Below, piece by piece: positions 16,592-25,740 of a DNA stretch of 52,402 nucleotides. Position numbers and translations under genes: made by a program. The first letter of the stretch is position 1; every line of letters starts with the position of its first letter. The notes under the pieces are model-generated. The model did not search any database, was not told where the DNA came from, and was given only the letters and a program-made list of their open reading frames with translations. The DNA comes from Slackia sp. Its GTDB lineage: Bacteria; Actinomycetota; Coriobacteriia; Coriobacteriales; Eggerthellaceae. The stretch is taken from contig JARIED010000011.1 in the NCBI GenBank assembly GCA_029266945.1, positions 1 through 52,402 of the forward strand. The letters run 5' to 3'.

Positions 16592-17137
16592 CTACGCCTG
16601 CAGGCCGAGCGCCTTCGCGATCGCGTCGACGATTTCGTCGACGGGCGACAGCGTGCCGCGAGCGACGTCGCCGCACGCGAGTTTGCCCACACCCGGGCCC
16701 ACCAATGCGATGCCGCGCTCTTCGAGCGTGCGCAGGTTCGCCTGCGTGGAGGCGTTCTCGTACATATGGGTGTTCATGGCCGGGCAGACGATGACCGGGC
16801 ACGTGGCGGCCAGGAACGTGGAAGACGCCATGTCGTCGGCGATGCCGTGGGCGATCTTGGCGATAATGTTGGCGGTGGCCGGCGCGACGCACATGAGGTC
16901 GGCCTCCTGCGCCAGCGTGATGTGCTTGATCGACGCGTCGTAGCTGTAATCGAACGTGTCGGTATACACCATGCGGCCCGAAAGCGCCTCGAACGTCAGC
17001 GGAGTGACGAACTTCGTGGCGTTCTCGGTCATGATGACCTGCACTTCCACTCCCAGCTTATTGAGCCTGCTCACGATATCGCAGGCCTTATAGGCGGCAA
17101 TGCCGCCTGATACGGCAAGAAGAACGCGTTTGGCCAT
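16592..17137 (-). CDS. Stand-alone flavoprotein, CoaC-like (phosphopantothenoylcysteine decarboxylase domain)
   Basis: 181 residues. LLAVSGGIAAYKACDI is the FMN-binding start, followed by ADLMCVAPATANIIAKIAHGIADD and the PAMN motif (PAMNTHMYENASTQ). This is the decarboxylase half of CoaBC, which makes 4'-phosphopantetheine in coenzyme A synthesis. The CoaB ligase half normally fused downstream is absent: the protein stops after LACGDVARGTLSPVDEIVDAIAKA, and a terminator follows at once. So it is either a split CoaC, with CoaB elsewhere, or another flavin prenyl/decarboxylase of the same fold. A GGAAAGGAAGG Shine-Dalgarno lies eight bases before ATG 17137; the longer frame to 17491 is rejected. 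Confidence 0.85.
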   Translation of the reverse strand: MAKRVLLAVSGGIAAYKACDIVSRLNKLGVEVQVIMTENATKFVTPLTFEALSGRMVYTDTFDYSYDASIKHITLAQEADLMCVAPATANIIAKIAHGIADDMASSTFLAATCPVIVCPAMNTHMYENASTQANLRTLEERGIALVGPGVGKLACGDVARGTLSPVDEIVDAIAKALGLQA

Positions 17138-17193
17138 AAAAGATGCCTTCCTTTCCTCGCAAGAATCTTCAGCAGTATACCCCGCCCCATGAA

Positions 17194-17225
17194 AAAGCCC
17201 GCCTTCCTCGACGAGAAAAGCGGGC
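17194..17225 (-). terminator. Terminator of the CodB-like permease gene
   Basis: AAGCCCGC pairs with GCGGGCTT around a 16-base loop; on the - strand TTTTTC follows. It lies about 70 bases beyond the permease stop and before the CoaC-like gene. Confidence 0.75.
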
Positions 17226-17295
17226 TTGCACATGTCGCGAAGACGAAGGCGGCCGAACGTCCGTTTCGCACGACCGGCCGGGCCGACACGACTCG

Positions 17296-18618
17296 CTACA
17301 GAACCTGGTCGGTTTCCTGGAACTTCACCACGTCGACCTTCTTCACGGAAGCGTAGGCTTTCATGGCGATCCAATACACCACGCCTGCGAAGATCAGCGA
17401 GTTCAGGCCGGGAATGCCGATCGAGAAGATGCTGCTTACCTCGCCGACGGCGAAGGCCGCGACCCAAACGGCGATAGTGACGGGGTTCCACTTCTCCACG
17501 GTCTTGGGAAGCTGGCCTTCGGCGCGCGTCTTCTCAAGATCGGCCCTGTTACGCTTGAGCAGGTAGTAATCGACCACCATGATGCCGGCGACGGGCGGAA
17601 TAGCCACGCCGAGCAGCGTGAGGAAGTCGGTGAAGTAGTTGATGATGCCGATCATGGAGAGCACGGTGCCCACGATGCCGAGGACCCAGGTCATAATGGA
17701 GCGGTTCACTTTCACGTTGAACAGCGCGTTGATCATGGTGGCCATACCGAGGCCCGACGAGTACAGGTTGATGTCGTTGAGCTTGACGGTGGACGCCACG
17801 ACGATAATCACGCCCAGCACGCCGGAGGTGGCCATCATGATGTCGGTCACGTTGTTGGTGCCGGTGGCGTGGGCCAGGATGACGGCGATGAGGTTCATGC
17901 CGAGCTCGCCCAGAAAGGTGCCGATGAGGGTCATCCAGAACACCTGGGTGCCGCTCTTCAGATAGCGGGCGTAGTCAGGCGTGCAGATGGCGCCCGCGAT
18001 GAAGCCGCCCGCGACCATGGTGGTAGCGGCGCCGAAAGACAGCGCGGGACCGGGGTGCGGGGAATTCAGGAACTCCATGAGGCTGTGATCCTGAAGCACG
18101 ATGGCCGCAGACGCGATGACCGCGACGATGAACAGCGGAACGAACACGGCCGCGAAACGGGCGATCCATTTGATGCCCGCCACGACGAGCAGCGTGATGC
18201 CGAGGCCCGTAATCAGCGCCCATATCGGGAAGTTCAGCATGCCGGTGATATTGAGCATGCCTTCGGCGAAAACGGAGTTCTGGACGCCGAACCAGCCCAC
18301 CATGGAAATGGCGACGACGCCGCCCAGAACGGCGGAGCCCATCTTGCCAAGACCTGCCCAACGGGACAGCAGACTCGTGGAAAGACCTTCGCGAGCAGCG
18401 GCGGTGCCGAGCGCCCAGCTGACGACCTGCAGCAGGACCGAGCCGAGCATAGTGGCCCAGAACGCGCCCCAGAACGTCATGCCGTAGCCGAGCGCCGCGC
18501 CCAAAACGAGCTGAGACACGCAGCAGATGGCGCCGATGCGGATCATAAGGATCTGCCACAGCGGCTGCTTCGCGCCTTCGGGAATGCGGGATAGCGAGAA
18601 GTCGTTGTCGTTGGTCAC
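17296..18618 (-). CDS. codB: Cytosine permease-like NCS1 transporter
   Basis: 440 residues, very hydrophobic, about 12 membrane helices. Segments such as GWFGVQNSVFAEG, AGAICTPDYARYLK, ELGMNLIAVILAHATGT and KLNDINLYSSGLGMA place it in the NCS1/CodB family (cytosine or purine with cation). The substrate is not proved, because no deaminase gene is adjacent. The GTG start at 18618 follows an AGAGGG Shine-Dalgarno by eight bases; upstream ATG codons would give an Arg/Cys-rich extension unlike the family. The MTNDNDFSLSRIPEG N-terminus is typical. It ends at a hairpin terminator. Confidence 0.88.
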   Translation of the reverse strand: MTNDNDFSLSRIPEGAKQPLWQILMIRIGAICCVSQLVLGAALGYGMTFWGAFWATMLGSVLLQVVSWALGTAAAREGLSTSLLSRWAGLGKMGSAVLGGVVAISMVGWFGVQNSVFAEGMLNITGMLNFPIWALITGLGITLLVVAGIKWIARFAAVFVPLFIVAVIASAAIVLQDHSLMEFLNSPHPGPALSFGAATTMVAGGFIAGAICTPDYARYLKSGTQVFWMTLIGTFLGELGMNLIAVILAHATGTNNVTDIMMATSGVLGVIIVVASTVKLNDINLYSSGLGMATMINALFNVKVNRSIMTWVLGIVGTVLSMIGIINYFTDFLTLLGVAIPPVAGIMVVDYYLLKRNRADLEKTRAEGQLPKTVEKWNPVTIAVWVAAFAVGEVSSIFSIGIPGLNSLIFAGVVYWIAMKAYASVKKVDVVKFQETDQVL

Positions 18619-18775
18619 GATGACTGCCCTCTTTTCGTTTTCGTATTCGTACCCTTGCATAAGAATGGCCATGCACGCGCACGCGCATTGCATGACCGTT
18701 CTCATTTCGAATGTAGAATATTATTATACTTTGTCACATTAAAGCATCAAAGCATTTTCGGAAACCGGTCGAATA

Positions 18776-19117
18776 CTAGGGCAAAAGCGCTGGACCGTAC
18801 GTAAGCGCCGCGAGCGAGCACACGCCCACCAGGATGCACCACGCAAGGGATTTGGTCTTGACGCCCACCGCTACGACAGCCGCGGCGGCGATCAGCGGGG
18901 CGAGCCACGACCACACGTCGCCCGATGCAATCTTCGCCGGGTCGAACAAATCGTTGGCCACAAGCGCAGCGAACGCCGCAGGCGGGATGAAATTAAGGGC
19001 GCGCACCATGGTTTCGGGCAGCTGCTTGCCCTTCAGCAGAAACACGGGCAGCACGCGACAGGCGAGCATGGTCAGAGCGCATACCCCGAACACGATAAGG
19101 AAGTCGGAAACTGGCAT
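18776..19117 (-). CDS. azlD: AzlD-family small membrane protein (branched-chain amino acid export)
   Basis: 113 residues, four membrane helices. PVFLLKGKQLPETMVRALNFIPPAAFAALV is the family hallmark. With AzlC it forms an exporter of branched-chain amino acids or their analogues. It begins one base after the azlC stop codon (TAA 19121-19119, ATG 19117), so the two are one translational unit. Confidence 0.92.
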   Translation of the reverse strand: MPVSDFLIVFGVCALTMLACRVLPVFLLKGKQLPETMVRALNFIPPAAFAALVANDLFDPAKIASGDVWSWLAPLIAAAAVVAVGVKTKSLAWCILVGVCSLAALTYGPALLP

Positions 19118-19118
19118 G

Positions 19119-19829
19119 TTAGGCCCCCACCCTGATATCGGAATCTTCCTTCTTACCCGTCTTCAGGCTGAACGCCAGCGCAGCGCCGACGCCCGCCAAG
19201 GCGCCGATCAAGATAGCGGGGCCCGCAAGGCCGATGCACTTGCACACGATCACGCCGATCATGGCGCTTACCGCGGCCACCGCGTTCGCGGGCGTGATCT
19301 TCTGCATGCACAGCAAGCAAATGAACAGGGCAGTCATGGCAAACGAAGCCAAAGCGGTGGGCAGCGAGACGGCTGAACCCACCAGGGCGCCCGCCACGTT
19401 GGACAGAAGCCAGGCGCTCTGCGAGAACAGGTTCACCGCCAAAGCCGACCCGACCGACCATTCGCCGTTGATGAAGCGGGCCAGGTTCACGCCGAAGCTT
19501 TCATCGGTGACAGTGGCGCCGAAGAAGAACGCAAGACGTTTGCGGCAGGTTCCGCAAAACTGCGAAAGCGATGCGCCGTAGAGCATCTGGCGCGTGTTGA
19601 CGAGCGAAACGCTGGCGATGATCGCCGTGAGCGGATTGCCCGCCAGGTACATATTGGGAATCATATATTGGCCGGCGCCCGAATAGAACAGCGCACACAT
19701 GAGCGCGACCATCCAGACGTCCATGCCGGCGGTGGCGCACAGAATGCCGCAGGGAATGCCCAGCACGACATAGCCCGCCATGATGGGCAGAGCTGTCTTG
19801 AAGGAGTCTTTCAGCATTTCTTTGCGCAT
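19119..19829 (-). CDS. azlC: AzlC-family exporter subunit
   Basis: About 236 residues with five or six membrane helices. PIMAGYVVLGIPCGIL, MCALFYSGAGQYMI and RQMLYGASLS are conserved in AzlC permeases, large subunit of the AzlCD branched-chain amino acid exporter. The start is uncertain. The frame is open from 19880 and several ATG codons are close together; ATG 19829 (MRKEMLKDSF) is preceded by GGTGGG, a modest Shine-Dalgarno. ATG 19817 is an alternative. Upstream (19830-20085) about 255 bases hold no gene on either strand that I can support; a GC-rich inverted repeat (CGCGGCCGC, 20032-20072) may end the NhaC transcript. Confidence 0.88.
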   Translation of the reverse strand: MRKEMLKDSFKTALPIMAGYVVLGIPCGILCATAGMDVWMVALMCALFYSGAGQYMIPNMYLAGNPLTAIIASVSLVNTRQMLYGASLSQFCGTCRKRLAFFFGATVTDESFGVNLARFINGEWSVGSALAVNLFSQSAWLLSNVAGALVGSAVSLPTALASFAMTALFICLLCMQKITPANAVAAVSAMIGVIVCKCIGLAGPAILIGALAGVGAALAFSLKTGKKEDSDIRVGA

Positions 19830-20085
19830 AACACCCACCATTATACGGAGAGAGCGCATAAGAACCAGATGCTTTCTCACGACGGAGCGAAAAAGCGGCG
19901 GCGGGCGGCGTGCAATGTCCGTCCGCGCTTCGGAAACGGCCGCACGCCGCCGACGTCGCCGCGCGGACGCGCGTCGAAAAGCACGTGAACGAAGACATTC
20001 GACCGCGAAGAAACATCCTACGATACGAAATCGCGGCCGCTCCGAACGTCCGAAAACGCCGGGGCGGCCGCGATGCGCGCCTGGA

Positions 20086-21513
20086 CTATGCCGCGGCTTC
20101 GACCTTCGCCCTCGCCTTACCTCCGGCCCAGCCCAGCTTCCTGCCGAAGAACACCGCGATAAGCGCGACCGCGATCGGATACAGGTAGCAGAAAAACGCG
20201 AAGGGAGCGTATTCCACGCATGTCACGCCCAGGATGGTGACCATATAGATCGAGCACGTGTTCCACGGGACGAGAACCGACGTGATGCCCGCGCTCGAAT
20301 TCACGATATTGCTCCACACCTCGCCCGGCGCGCCGTGCTCCCTGAACGAATCGCCGTACATCTTGCACGACAGCGCGATCGCAGGATACTGATCGGGAAG
20401 CAGCACGTTGAACGCCGTGCCGCTGGCGACGGCGGTCGCGGCAAGCGAACCGAAGCTTTTGAGCTTCGACGTGATCGGCTTGATGAGCGACTGCATGAGA
20501 CCCGTATGCTGCAGGATGCCCACGTACGCCATGACCAAGATCACGATCGAGATAGTCGGCAGCATCTCTTCGATGCCGCCCGTGGAAAACAGCGTATCGA
20601 GCACTTCGAAGCCCGTGCTGCTCACCACGCCGGTATTCGCCGCCGCCACGGCCGTGCCGAGGTCGGCGCCCTGCAGAAACACCGCCTCGACGATCGCGAG
20701 CAGTACGCCCAGCAGAAATGACGGGATCGCGGGGATCTGCATCACGATGCAGGCAACCATCACCACCAGAGGAATCAGCGTGACGGGCCCGATGGCGTAG
20801 GATTGCTCGAGCGCGCCGAGCAGCTCGTCGACGCGGCCTGCGCCCGCCTCGGTCATGCCCGTGCCGAGCGTGCTGCCGATGAAGAAATACAGCCCCGCGC
20901 TGACGGCACACACCGCGAGCGCGATCGGCAGGAACTTCTTGCACAACGAAAACACGCTGACATCGGCGATAGCCGCGCACAATACCGGGCCGTCGGTCAG
21001 CGGCGACACGATTTCGCTCACGTACGCGGCGGCGACGATGGCGCCTGCGGCCATGCCCAAGGGAATATCGAGCGCGGCCGCGATGCCCATGAAGGCGATG
21101 CCTATCGTGCCGGCCGCGCCCCACGAGCCCAGCACGATGCCCACCAGCAGCGTGCCCAGAAACGCCACGGGCAAGAACAGCTCGGGGCTGATGACGCTCA
21201 GGCCGTAATAGATCAGCGTCGGCACCGTGCCTGACAAGATCCACGTGCCCACCAGCATGCCGATGCACATCAGGATGAGGACGGCCTCCATAGCGTCGAG
21301 AACGCCCTTCATCGCGCCGTCGAGCACCTCTTCGAAGCTGTTGCCGAGATACATGGCGATGGCGCCCGCGATCGCGCACCCCGCGACCATCGGGATCTGC
21401 GGCTCCGAACCCAACCCCACCACGCATCCGAACATGACCGCCGCAAGTAAGCCGAAGGCGAGCATTCCGTGACGGAACTTCACCTCTTTTTTCGTCTTCG
21501 TCTTCTCAGCCAC
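20086..21513 (-). CDS. nhaC: NhaC-family Na+/H+ antiporter
   Basis: 475 residues, about 12 membrane helices. GSWGAAGTIGIAFMGIA, YVSEIVSPLTDGPVLCAAIA, GTAFNVLLPDQYPAIALS and SSAGITSVLVPWNTC are characteristic of the NhaC/ArcD-like antiporter family. The protein exchanges Na+ or a related cation or substrate for protons at the inner membrane; related members move malate/lactate or amino acids, so the exact substrate is open. The GTG start at 21513 is chosen because the frame upstream has no family similarity; GGAGG lies about 12 bases before it, a long spacing. A perfect hairpin sits in the leader (21548-21575). Confidence 0.86.
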   Translation of the reverse strand: MAEKTKTKKEVKFRHGMLAFGLLAAVMFGCVVGLGSEPQIPMVAGCAIAGAIAMYLGNSFEEVLDGAMKGVLDAMEAVLILMCIGMLVGTWILSGTVPTLIYYGLSVISPELFLPVAFLGTLLVGIVLGSWGAAGTIGIAFMGIAAALDIPLGMAAGAIVAAAYVSEIVSPLTDGPVLCAAIADVSVFSLCKKFLPIALAVCAVSAGLYFFIGSTLGTGMTEAGAGRVDELLGALEQSYAIGPVTLIPLVVMVACIVMQIPAIPSFLLGVLLAIVEAVFLQGADLGTAVAAANTGVVSSTGFEVLDTLFSTGGIEEMLPTISIVILVMAYVGILQHTGLMQSLIKPITSKLKSFGSLAATAVASGTAFNVLLPDQYPAIALSCKMYGDSFREHGAPGEVWSNIVNSSAGITSVLVPWNTCSIYMVTILGVTCVEYAPFAFFCYLYPIAVALIAVFFGRKLGWAGGKARAKVEAAA

Positions 21514-21547
21514 GACCGACTCTTCCCCTCCTTCATCCGTATCCGAT

Positions 21548-21575
21548 GCCCAGGCCCGCGCACGCGGGCCTGGGC
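21548..21575. repeat. 13-bp perfect hairpin in the nhaC leader
   Basis: GCCCAGGCCCGCG pairs with CGCGGGCCTGGGC around a two-base loop. There is no T-run on either strand. It ends about 35 bases upstream of the nhaC GTG, close to its Shine-Dalgarno. It may be a leader stem or a T-less terminator. Confidence 0.6.
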
Positions 21576-21666
21576 GCATTCCTTCCATTGTAGCGAGCGC
21601 ATCCGAGCAAGGCGGCCGCGATCGAAGCCGGCACCGTTCCGATACGCACGGGACGCGTGCAGAAAA

Positions 21667-21690
21667 AAGCGCCGGCCGAAGCCGACGCTT
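21667..21690 (-). terminator. Terminator of dgt
   Basis: Imperfect stem AAGCG-GGC/GCC-CGCTT; on the - strand TTTTTTC follows. It lies 21 bases past the dgt stop. Confidence 0.7.
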
Positions 21691-21710
21691 GCATGCGATG
21701 AAACGAAAGA

Positions 21711-22751
21711 CTAGCGCATCGGGCGCGGAACGAACAGCTCCTCGTAGGTGCGCACGGCGTAGCGGTCGGTCATGCCCGCCACGTAATCGGTGGCGGCGCG
21801 CACCGGATCGCCGTCGCAAATGGCCCGATACTCGCCTGGAACCGCCTCGGGATAGGACACGAAATAGTCGAACAGCGCGGCTATCAGGTTCTGGGCCTTG
21901 CGAGCCTCGCGCATCACGGGCTCGCTCTGATACACCGCGGAGAACAAGAACGAGCGCAGCTCCCCCATCGCGTTCCACACCGCATCCGAAAGCAGGATGT
22001 CGCCCGCACGGGCGCTCGTCGACACCATGTCGGTCACGAGCGTCTCGATGCGCGACGAATGGTCGCCTCCGAGCACGCTGCGGGTGCTTTCGGGAAGATC
22101 GCCTTCGCGCAGAAGCCCCGCCCTGATCGCGTCGTCGATGTCGTGGTTCACATACGCGATGCGGTCCGCCACCGACACGATGCGCCCTTCCATGGTCTCG
22201 GCGCGCACAGGCCCCGTATGATGGACGATGCCGTCGCGCACCTCGGCCGTCAGGTTCAGGCCACGGCCGCCGTTTTCGATCGTCTCGACCACGCGCAGGC
22301 TCTGCTCGTTATGGCGATACAGGCCCTCGACGCGCGAATCGTCCGAGGGAGTGCCGAGGCAGCGCGCGATGCTTGCCGCCAACGCCGCTTCTCCCGTATG
22401 TCCGAACGGCGTATGCCCCAGGTCGTGGCCGAGCGCGATGGCTTCGGCCAAATCCTCGTTGAGACCGAGCGCGCGGGAGATGGTGCGTGCGATCTGCGCC
22501 ACTTCCAGCGTATGCGTCAGCCTCGTGCGGAAATGATCGCCTTCGGCGGCCAAAAACACCTGGGTTTTATGGGAAAGGCGGCGGAAGCTCTTCGCATGGA
22601 CGATTTTGTCGCGGTCGCGCTGGTATTCGGTGCGCAGGAAATCGGGTTCGGCCGAAAGGGCGCGGCCTTCCGTCTCGTCCGAATACGCGGCGTCGGCCGA
22701 AAGCATCTCCCGCTCCTGGGCCTGCCGGTCCTCACGTTTCACGATCCGCAT
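21711..22751 (-). CDS. dgt: dGTP triphosphohydrolase (HD superfamily)
   Basis: 346 residues. SFRRLSHKTQVF, HTLEVAQIARTI, and the HD signature GHDLGHTPFGHTGE with a later NHDIDDAIRAG segment mark the dGTPase family, which converts dGTP to deoxyguanosine and triphosphate and helps balance nucleotide pools. ATG 22751 has AAGGGA six bases upstream; the long frame to 22931 is Arg/Ser-rich and overlaps the ppdK terminator region, so it is rejected. It stands alone between the ppdK terminator and its own. Confidence 0.93.
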   Translation of the reverse strand: MRIVKREDRQAQEREMLSADAAYSDETEGRALSAEPDFLRTEYQRDRDKIVHAKSFRRLSHKTQVFLAAEGDHFRTRLTHTLEVAQIARTISRALGLNEDLAEAIALGHDLGHTPFGHTGEAALAASIARCLGTPSDDSRVEGLYRHNEQSLRVVETIENGGRGLNLTAEVRDGIVHHTGPVRAETMEGRIVSVADRIAYVNHDIDDAIRAGLLREGDLPESTRSVLGGDHSSRIETLVTDMVSTSARAGDILLSDAVWNAMGELRSFLFSAVYQSEPVMREARKAQNLIAALFDYFVSYPEAVPGEYRAICDGDPVRAATDYVAGMTDRYAVRTYEELFVPRPMR

Positions 22752-22916
22752 GGATGGTCCCTTCTCTCGCTTTGCGCGCAGTGTACCGGCTTTCAAGGCC
22801 CGAAGCGGCGCGCGCGAAGCGAACGGGACGTATCGCGAAGAAGACGGAGGCAGACGCGACGACACGCTCTTCGCCCGGCGCAACCATCCTCGCAGCGCAA
22901 GCATCGGAAAAGAAAA

Positions 22917-22946
22917 AACGGTCCGCCTCATATGAGACGGACCGTT
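22917..22946 (-). terminator. Terminator of ppdK
   Basis: A long near-perfect stem AACGGTCCG-CTCATATGAG-CGGACCGTT; on the - strand TTTTTTC follows. It lies 33 bases beyond the ppdK stop. Confidence 0.85.
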
Positions 22947-22978
22947 TCATCTACGCGACATGTTCTACAAGAAGCGGA

Positions 22979-25695
22979 CTACTTCTCTTCCAGCGCTGCC
23001 TGGGCAGCGGCAAGGCGGGCCAGCGGCACGCGATACGGGCTGCAGGACACGTAGTCGAGACCGATCTTGTGGAAGGTCTTGACGGAGTCGGGATCGCCGC
23101 CGTGCTCGCCGCACACGCCGCACACGAGGTCGGGATTGCCCTCGTGACCCAGCTCGACGCCCATCTTGACGAGCTTCGCGACGCCCGGATCGATGGTGGC
23201 GAAGGGATTGTACGGCAGCAGCTTCTCGGCCAGGTACTGCGGCACGAACTCGGCCTCGACGTCGTCGCGGCTGAAGCCGAACGTGGTCTGGGTGAGGTCG
23301 TTGGTGCCGAAGCTGAAGAAGTCGGCCTGGGTGGCGATTTCGTCAGCGGTAACGGCAGCGCGCGGAAGCTCGATCATGGTGCCCACGGGAATGTCGAGCT
23401 CGACGCCCGCCTCGGCAGCGACCTCGGCGATGGTGTCGACGGCGACCTTGCGCAGCTTCTCGAGCTCCTTGACGGTGGAGACCAGCGGAATCATGACCTC
23501 GGGCTTGGGGTCGAGGCCCTCCTTCTTCAGCTGGGCGGCAGCCGTCGCGATGGGCGCACCTGCATGACCGGAAGGATCGGGTACACGATGCCCAGGCGGC
23601 AGCCGCGCAGGCCGAGCATGGGGTTGGCCTCGCTCATGCCGTCGATCTGCTCCATGAGCTTGCGCTTCGCGGCGATGACCTCGGCGTTGCCGCCGGCGGC
23701 CTCGAGCTTGGCGATTTCGACATCGAGGGCGCGGGGGCTCTCGAGGAACTCATGCAGCGGCGGATCGAGCAGACGCACGATGACCGGCAGGCCGTCCATG
23801 GCCTTGAACATGCCATAAAAGTCGCCCGTCTGAGCCTCGAACAGGTCGTTGACAGCGGCTTCGCGCACGGCCTCGTCCTCGTTGAGGATGAAGGTCTGGA
23901 TGATCTGCTTGCGATCGCCCAGGAACATATGCTCGGTGCGGTCGAGGCCGATGCCCTCGGCGCCGAAGGAGCGGGAAAGCTCGGCATCGGCGGGGTTGTC
24001 GGCGTTGGCGCGAACGCCCAGGCGACGGAACTCGTCAGCCCACTCGAGGATGACGTCGAGGTCGCCGGAGAGCTCGGGCATAACCAGCTCGACCGCGCCC
24101 AGGACGACGATGCCCGTGGTGCCGTCGATAGAAATCATATCGCCTTCGCGGATGACCACGTCGGTGCCGGCCACGACGGCTTCCTTCTTCTCGGCATCGA
24201 TCTTGAGGGCCTCGACGCCGCACACGCACGGCGCACCCATGCCGCGGGCGATGACGGCCGCATGGCTGGTCTTGCCGCCATGAGAGGTCAGGATGCCCTC
24301 GGCGGCGATCATGCCGGCGAGGTCGTCGGGGTTGGTCTCCCAACGGACGAGCACGCACTTGCGGCCTGCGGCCTCGGCGGCCACGGCGTCGGCGGCGGAG
24401 AAGACCGCTTCGCCCACGGCAGCGCCCGGGCTTGCGTTCAGACCGCGCGCGAGCACGTCGTACTCGGCGGATTTATCGAACTGCGGGTGCAGGAGCTGGT
24501 CGAGCTGCTCGGGATCGACGCGGCAGACAGCCTCTTCCTTGGTGATCAGGCCCTCCTTCACCATTTCGATGGCGATATGCAGCGCGGCGGCGGCGGTACG
24601 CTTGCCCACGCGGGTCTGCAGCATCCACAGCTTGCCCTGCTCGATGGTGAACTCGATGTCGCACATGTCGCGATAGTGGTTCTCCAGGGTGACGAACACC
24701 TCTTCGAGCTCGGCGCCGGCCTCCTGCAGGCCCTCGACATGCTTGAGCTCGGCGATGGGGCTCGTGTTGCGGATGCCCGCGACGACGTCTTCGCCCTGGG
24801 CATTGACCAGGTAGTCGCCGTAGAATTCCTTCTCGCCGTTGGCGGGGTTGCGCGTGAACGCGACGCCGGTAGCGGAGGTCTCGCCCTTGTTACCGAAGAC
24901 CATAGCCTGCACGTTGACGGCGGTGCCCAGGTCGTCGGCGATCTTGTTCTGCTTGCGGTAGAGGGTCGCGCGCGGGTTGTTCCAGCTGCCGAAAACGGCC
25001 TCGATGGCCAGCCTGAGCTGGGTGTCGGGATTCTGCGGGAAGGTCACGCGGCCGTCGACGACGAGCGCGGGATACTCTTCGGCGGAAACGTTCTCGGAGA
25101 AGATGTTCTTGAACTCTTCAACGAGTTCCTGCAGGTCCTCGGCGGTGAGGTCTGCATCGCTCTTCACGCCGCGGACGATCTTCTTCGCATTGATGGCGTT
25201 CTCGAAAAGGTCGCCGTCAAGACCCATGACGACGTTGGAGAACATCTGGATGAAGCGGCGGTAGCTGTCCCACGAGAAACGGGGGTTCTCGGTATGCTTG
25301 ACCAGGCCGTTGATGGACTGGTCGTTCAGACCCAGGTTGAGAACCGTGTCCATCATGCCCGGCATGGACATGGGAGCGCCGGAACGCACAGAGACGAGCA
25401 GGGGATCTTCGGAGTCGCCGATCTTCTTGCCGATGCGACGCTCCAGATCGAGGCGATACTGCTCGATTTCATCGAGCGCGCCCTCGGGCCAGGTGTTGTC
25501 GGCATTGGCGTATTCCATACAGGTCTGACAGGTGATGGTGAATCCCGGAGGCACAGGAAGGCCGATCACGGCCATCTCGGCGAGGTTCGCGCCCTTGCCG
25601 CCAAGGATGTACTTCATATCCTTGTTGCCCTCGGTAACGTTGTTGCCCTCGGCGTCCTTACCGAACGCGTAGACACGCTTGACGTCAGCAGTCAC
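22979..25695 (-). pseudogene. ppdK: Pyruvate, phosphate dikinase with a one-base frameshift
   Basis: The gene encodes PPDK (pyruvate + ATP + Pi to PEP + AMP + PPi), but the frame breaks near 23552-23557. The upstream frame runs about 713 residues to VYPILPVMQVR, then shifts and hits TGA at 23527. The other frame carries the rest (MIPLVSTVKEL onward to the stop at 22979). Restoring one C (GGGCGC to GGCGCGC on the + strand) rejoins the frame as RAIATAAAQLKKEGLD, the normal family sequence. The N-terminal nucleotide domain, the swivelling His domain (GGKTSHAAVIARGMG) and, past the shift, the PEP barrel with the active Cys (CGVCGEHGG) are otherwise intact. GTG 25695 follows GAAGGAGA. It may be a sequencing error rather than a real lesion. 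Confidence 0.93.
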
Positions 25696-25740
25696 TGTAT
25701 TCTCCTTCGTGATAGATACCCTACTGCACAAAGAGCAATA

